Assembly (NCBI GenBank): GCA_023451855.1
Contig: JAEXXY010000323.1
Location: forward strand, 1 to 9,135
Source of the DNA: Actinomycetes bacterium
GTDB lineage: Bacteria; Actinomycetota; Actinomycetes; Actinomycetales; Dermatophilaceae
DNA: 9,135 bases
Reading direction: 5' to 3'
The position numbers and the translations under genes are program-made. Below are positions 5,584 through 9,135 of this stretch, one piece after another. Positions within the stretch are counted from its first letter, which is position 1; every line of letters begins with the position of its first letter. The notes below the pieces were generated by a model. It was not told the DNA's origin and made no database searches. It saw nothing but the letters and a program-made list of their open reading frames with translations.

Positions 5584-6618
5584 ATGAGCACCAACCCGAC
5601 CCACCCGACCGCACGGCGCCGCGCCCTCGTCGTCGGTGCTGCCCTGCTCGCGAGCGCGGCCTCGCTCGCCGCGTGCGCCGACCCGGTCGCCACCGGCGCC
5701 GCGCACGTCGACCCCAAGGACCTCGGTGACTCCAAGGTCCTGCCCGTCGCCTTCGACACGTCGGCGAGCCAGAAGCGCCCCGCCGGCACGCTGCACCCCG
5801 AGATCGCCGCGGAGCTGCCCGCCGACATCCGCGCGAGCGGGCAGCTCGTCGTCGGCAGCGGCGGCGCGGGCGGCGGCATCCCGCCGCTCAACTTCACCGC
5901 CGACGACAACCGGACCCCGATCGGGGTCGAGATCGACGTGGCCCACCTCGTGGCCGACGTGCTCGGCCTCAAGGCGGACATCCGCACGACGAGCTGGGAG
6001 AACCTCTTCATCGGCATCGACTCCGGCAAGTACGAGACCGCAATCTCCAACGTCGGCGTCTCCGAGGAGCGCAAGGACAAGTACGACTTCGCCACCTACC
6101 GCCTCGGCCTCCACGCGTTCGAGGCGAAGAAGGGCTCGGGCCTCACGGTCAGGGGGCCGGCCGACATCTCCGGCAAGAAGGTCGCCGTGGGCTCCGGCAC
6201 GCTCCAGGAGGCGATCCTGCTGCGCTGGAACGAGGAGAACGCCAAGGCGGGCCGGGCCCCGGCCGAGCTCGTCTACTACCAGGGCACGACCGAGTACTAC
6301 CTGGCCCTCGACTCCGGACGCATCGACCTCTACCTCGGTCCGAACCCCACGGCGACCTACCACGTGGTGACGGCCGGCAAGACGCAGATCGTCGGCACCG
6401 TGTCGTCGAGCTACCCGATCCCGGGCAAGGTCGGCGTCCTGACGAAGAAGGGCAGCGGGCTGGCCAAGCCCATCTCGGACGCCATCAACGCCGCGATCGC
6501 CGACGGCAGCTACGCCAAGGTGCTCGAGCGCTGGGGCCTCACGGCCGAGGCGGTCCCGTCGTCCGAGGTCAACCCCGCGGGGCTGCCCAGGCCCACCTCC
6601 AGCCCGACCACGAAGTGA
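5584..6618 (+). CDS. ABC transporter substrate-binding lipoprotein 2 (paralogue of the preceding gene)
   Basis: Second SBP_bac_3 receptor (344 aa), 33 nt downstream of the first, with AGGAGA (5569-5574) 9 nt before the ATG. The signal peptide has an RRR stretch, a hydrophobic core and lipobox LAAC with Cys31. It aligns with its neighbour along the whole mature length: GAGGGIPPLNFTADDN, IGVEIDVAHLVADVLGLK, TSWENLFIGIDSGKYE, SEERKDKYDFATYR, KVAVGSGTLQEAILL, YYLALDSGRIDLYLGPNP, VGVLTKKGSGLAKPI, ADGSYAKVLERWGL and SEVNPAGLP all have direct counterparts. By eye about half the residues are identical, indicating tandem duplication followed by divergence, probably to widen or split ligand specificity for one permease. 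B. subtilis TcyJ/TcyK are a similar receptor pair in a sulfur operon. Confidence 0.94.
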   Translation: MSTNPTHPTARRRALVVGAALLASAASLAACADPVATGAAHVDPKDLGDSKVLPVAFDTSASQKRPAGTLHPEIAAELPADIRASGQLVVGSGGAGGGIPPLNFTADDNRTPIGVEIDVAHLVADVLGLKADIRTTSWENLFIGIDSGKYETAISNVGVSEERKDKYDFATYRLGLHAFEAKKGSGLTVRGPADISGKKVAVGSGTLQEAILLRWNEENAKAGRAPAELVYYQGTTEYYLALDSGRIDLYLGPNPTATYHVVTAGKTQIVGTVSSSYPIPGKVGVLTKKGSGLAKPISDAINAAIADGSYAKVLERWGLTAEAVPSSEVNPAGLPRPTSSPTTK

Positions 6619-6627
6619 GGCACCGTC

Positions 6628-7755
6628 ATGGCATCGATCGTCACCCTCTCCGGCAGCCCGTCCGCGCCGTCGCGCACCGAGGCGGTCCTCGGCCACGTCG
6701 AGCGCCGGCTCCAGGTCCGCGGGCACGACGTGACACGCGTCGTCGTCCGTGACCTTCCGGCGGACGCCCTCCTGCGGGCCGACGCCACGCACCCCGAGGT
6801 CGCGGCCGTCGTCGCCGCCATCGCGGCGGCGGACGGCGTCGTCGTCACGACGCCGGTGTACAAGGCGGCCTACACCGGTCTGCTCAAGGCCTTGCTCGAC
6901 CTGCTGCCGCAGTACGCCCTGCGCGGCAAGACGGTGCTGCCCGTCGCGACCGGAGGCAGTCCGGCCCACGTGCTCGCCGTCGACTACGCCCTTCGACCGG
7001 TGCTCGTCTCGCTCGGGGCCGAGCACGTGACCCAGGGATGGTTCGTCCTGGCCGGCGAGGTGCACGTCTACCCCTCGGACGGCGGGGTCCTGCTGTCCGA
7101 GGGAGCGGGGCGGGCACTGCACCAGGTCACCGAGTCCTTCCTCGCGCAGCTCGCCCGGTCGCGGCCGCACCTGACCCCGGCCCCGGTCGCCGGACCGGAC
7201 GACGACGTGGTCCTGCGCGTCTCACCACGCGACGACGTCGCGGCGCCGCTGCTCGAAGACCTCGTCGTCGAGTACGGCACGCGTTACGGACGGGCGACGG
7301 CCGAGACCCAGCTGACCGAGGTGCCCGTCGACGACTTCGAGTCGCCCGACGGTGCCTTCCTCGTCGTGGTGCGCGACGGCCAGACCATCGCCGGGGGAGC
7401 GATCCGGCGCTACGACGCCGAGACGGCCGAGGTGAAGCGGGTCTGGACCAACGCCCAGTTCCGGCGCCAGGGCCTGGCCCGACGCGTCCTGTCCGAGCTC
7501 GAAGGGGCGGCAGTGTCGCTGGGGTACAAGCGGATCCACCTGACGACGGGACCACGCCAGCCCGAGGCGAGGGCGCTCTACCTGGCGGCCGGGTACGTGC
7601 CGGCGTTCGACACCTCGGTCGACCCCGAGGCCGTCGGCCCGCACGCGTTCGACAAGGAGCTGCCCACCTCCGGGGTCGCGGCCCCCGTGCCGTGGGCTGC
7701 CGGTCGGGCTCCCGAGCAGCCCGCCGGACGCGTCGACGCGTGGGGTGCGGCGTGA
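6628..7755 (+). CDS. SsuE/MsuE-type NAD(P)H-dependent FMN reductase fused to a GNAT N-acetyltransferase
   Basis: A 375-residue two-domain protein. Residues 1 to about 180 match E. coli SsuE closely: LSGSPSAPSRT (7-17, flavin phosphate loop), TPVYKAAYTG (75-84), LKALLDLLP (86-94), GKTVLPVATGGSPAHVLAVD (100-119), then YALRPVL, which keeps the tyrosine linked to the SsuE pi-helix. SsuE reduces FMN for a partner monooxygenase. Residues about 194-345 form a GNAT domain with the acetyl-CoA loop in VKRVWTNAQFRRQGLARRVL (269 on; R279, G282 and A284 of the RxxGxA motif) and a conserved YLAAGYVP near its end. The last 30 residues are an unstructured-looking tail. SsuE is normally about 190 aa, so this is a true fusion with continuous frame. 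It starts 9 nt after the binding-protein gene, with GTGAGG overlapping that stop as ribosome binding site. It likely supplies FMNH2 and N-acetylates the imported amino acid. Confidence 0.92.
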   Translation: MASIVTLSGSPSAPSRTEAVLGHVERRLQVRGHDVTRVVVRDLPADALLRADATHPEVAAVVAAIAAADGVVVTTPVYKAAYTGLLKALLDLLPQYALRGKTVLPVATGGSPAHVLAVDYALRPVLVSLGAEHVTQGWFVLAGEVHVYPSDGGVLLSEGAGRALHQVTESFLAQLARSRPHLTPAPVAGPDDDVVLRVSPRDDVAAPLLEDLVVEYGTRYGRATAETQLTEVPVDDFESPDGAFLVVVRDGQTIAGGAIRRYDAETAEVKRVWTNAQFRRQGLARRVLSELEGAAVSLGYKRIHLTTGPRQPEARALYLAAGYVPAFDTSVDPEAVGPHAFDKELPTSGVAAPVPWAAGRAPEQPAGRVDAWGAA

Positions 7756-9135
7756 CCCGGACGCTCGCCTTCGTCGGGGCCGGTCCGCGTGCGCTCGGCA
7801 TCCTCGAGCGCGTCGCGGCCAACCTGCCCCTGACCCAGGAGCACCTCGAGGTGCACGTCGTCGACCCGTACCCGCCGGGCGGCGGCCGCATCTGGCGCAC
7901 CGAGCAGTCGCCGCTGCTCTGGATGAACTCCGAGGCACAGGACGTCACGGTCTTCACCGACGCCTCGGTGACGTGCGAGGGACCGGTCGACCCCGGCCCG
8001 TCTCTCGCCGACTGGGCGACCGCACAGCCCGGGGGCAGGGGTCCGGGCCGGCGCGACTTCGCGCCGCGCGTCGTCCAGGCCGAGTACCTCGCCTGGGTGT
8101 GGCAACGCACCGGGGCGAGGCTCGGCGACCGGGCGACGGTCCGCGTCCACCCGACGCGGGCCGTCGCCCTCCATGACGACGGCCACCGCCAGCGCCTCAC
8201 CCTCGCCGACGGGGGGACGCTCAGCGCCGACGTCGTCGTCCTTGCCCAGGGCTACCTCGAGCAGGCGCCCGCCGCCGACGAGCGGGTCCTGCTCGACGCG
8301 GCCCGCGAGCACGGCCTGACCTACGTACCGCCCGGGCACACCGCCGACCTCGACCTGACGTCGCTGCGGCCGGGCGAGCCGGTCGTCGTGCGCGGCATGG
8401 GGCTCGCGTTCGTCGACCTCGCCGTGCTGCTGGCCGAGGGCAGGGGCGGGCGGTTCACCGGCAGCGGGAACGGGCCGGCCGACCTCACCTACCACCCGAG
8501 CGGGCGGGAGCCGGTGCTCCACGTCGGCTCGCGCCGCGGCGTGCCCTACCACGCGAAGCTCGGCTACGAGGTGCGCCGACCGACCGACGGCCCGGCGCCC
8601 CTGCGGCACCTGACCCGCGAGCGGGTCGCGGCGCTCGCGGGCGGTGGGCGTCTCGACTACCGCACGCAGGTGTGGCCGCTCGTCGTCCTCGAGCTCGCCG
8701 TCGCCCACTACCGACGGCTGTTCGAGGCCCACCCGGAGCGCACCCGCGGGTCGTTCGAGGCGCTCGAGCGCGCGCTCGTGGCCGCCGACGTCACGACCGG
8801 CGAGCTGGTGCGGGCCGCCGAGGCCCACGTCGCACCGGACGACCTCTTCGACGTCGACGCCATCGACCGGCCGCTGCGCCACGGCCCGGCAGGCGCCGTG
8901 TCGGGCCTGGACCGCGCGGGACTGGAGCGCCGCGTCGCGGCGCACGTCGCCGCCGACCTCGAGCGTCGTGCCGACCCCGGTCACTCGAGCGACCGTGCCG
9001 TGTTCGACGCCCTCCTCGGCGTGTACGGCGTCGTCATCGAGCTCGTCGCGGCCGGACGCCTCGGCGACGAGGACCGCGTGCGGCACGTCGACGGCGAGCT
9101 GCACGGCTTCTTCTCGTTCCTGGCGAGCGGACCGC
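7752..9135 (+). CDS. FAD/NAD(P)-binding protein, putative flavoprotein oxidoreductase (3' end outside window)
   Basis: Starts at a GTG that overlaps the preceding stop (GTGA, 7752-7755) and stays open for 461 codons to the window edge. The N-terminus LAFVGAGPRALGILERV (from residue 5) is a dinucleotide-binding beta-alpha-beta motif with GxGPR at 9-13, followed at 38-49 by a DPYPPGGGRIWR segment. VVVLAQGY (161-168), RGMGLAFVDLAVLL (214-227), YHPSGREPVL (247-256) and VPYHAK (264-269) match the actinobacterial FAD/NAD(P)-binding family (FAD_NAD_binding_9 type, usually about 600-650 aa). I do not know a proven activity for this family. Tight coupling to an FMN reductase/acetyltransferase and to an importer under SAM control suggests a redox step in use of an organosulfur compound, possibly S- or N-oxygenation. 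The frame shows no disruption. Confidence 0.88.
   Translation, partial: MTRTLAFVGAGPRALGILERVAANLPLTQEHLEVHVVDPYPPGGGRIWRTEQSPLLWMNSEAQDVTVFTDASVTCEGPVDPGPSLADWATAQPGGRGPGRRDFAPRVVQAEYLAWVWQRTGARLGDRATVRVHPTRAVALHDDGHRQRLTLADGGTLSADVVVLAQGYLEQAPAADERVLLDAAREHGLTYVPPGHTADLDLTSLRPGEPVVVRGMGLAFVDLAVLLAEGRGGRFTGSGNGPADLTYHPSGREPVLHVGSRRGVPYHAKLGYEVRRPTDGPAPLRHLTRERVAALAGGGRLDYRTQVWPLVVLELAVAHYRRLFEAHPERTRGSFEALERALVAADVTTGELVRAAEAHVAPDDLFDVDAIDRPLRHGPAGAVSGLDRAGLERRVAAHVAADLERRADPGHSSDRAVFDALLGVYGVVIELVAAGRLGDEDRVRHVDGELHGFFSFLASGP

Noticed and set aside
2671..6618. Sulfonate importer (SsuABC), suggested by the SsuE-like gene
   Set aside because: The permease and binding proteins carry PAAT/SBP_bac_3 signatures such as TEERKEKYDF and not those of SsuA/NrtA-type sulfonate receptors. 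The reductase can serve other flavin-dependent monooxygenases.
4267..7170. Very long minus-strand open frame (967 codons) across the binding-protein and reductase genes
   Set aside because: It is the antisense shadow of genuine high-GC plus-strand genes. Its translation is a low-complexity run of Gly, Asp, Arg, Leu and Val with no domain, while the plus strand encodes recognisable families.
7127..9104. Two long minus-strand open frames opposite the FAD/NAD(P)-binding gene
   Set aside because: Composition-driven shadows. The plus-strand frame has family motifs throughout and a GTGA coupling to the gene before it.

Overview
The window is very GC-rich, has short gene gaps, uses GTG starts, has a four-domain ribosomal protein S1 with a long acidic tail, and carries a SAM-IV class riboswitch. 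Together these point to an actinobacterium, probably Micrococcales-like. I cannot name the genus. No mobile element, CRISPR array, tRNA or rRNA is visible.

Left part (1-2016): the first 97 codons of a SAM-dependent methyltransferase on the minus strand diverge from rpsA (464-1954). The 172-nt gap between them holds a good sigma-70-type promoter for rpsA and a perfect hairpin at the predicted 5' end of its mRNA. A 17-bp GC-rich hairpin ends the rpsA unit.

Control region (2017-2670): about 650 nt without a long gene, but densely regulatory. After a relatively AT-rich stretch comes a promoter (2264-2292) whose expected transcription start coincides with the first helix of a SAM-IV riboswitch (about 2299-2413). 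This is followed by a hairpin touching the ribosome binding site of a 25-codon leader peptide (2447-2524) with a penultimate-region Cys codon. A long attenuator-like hairpin (2568-2603) with a competing alternative follows, and then the first structural gene.

Operon (2671 to beyond 9135): polar-amino-acid ABC permease, ATPase (ATGA overlap), two tandem paralogous lipoprotein substrate-binding proteins, an SsuE/MsuE-type FMN reductase fused to a GNAT acetyltransferase, and (GTGA overlap) a large FAD/NAD(P)-binding protein that runs off the window.

Interpretation: sulfur-responsive RNA control, an amino-acid-type importer with two binding proteins, an N-acetyltransferase and an FMNH2 supplier resemble the Bacillus subtilis snaA (ytmI)-tcyJKLMN-cmoOIJ operon. 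That operon takes up S-modified cysteines, N-acetylates them and cleaves the C-S bond with flavin-dependent monooxygenases. I propose that this is an actinobacterial counterpart with a new gene fusion and layered RNA control. The monooxygenases and a deacetylase would be expected just right of the window. The substrate is inference.
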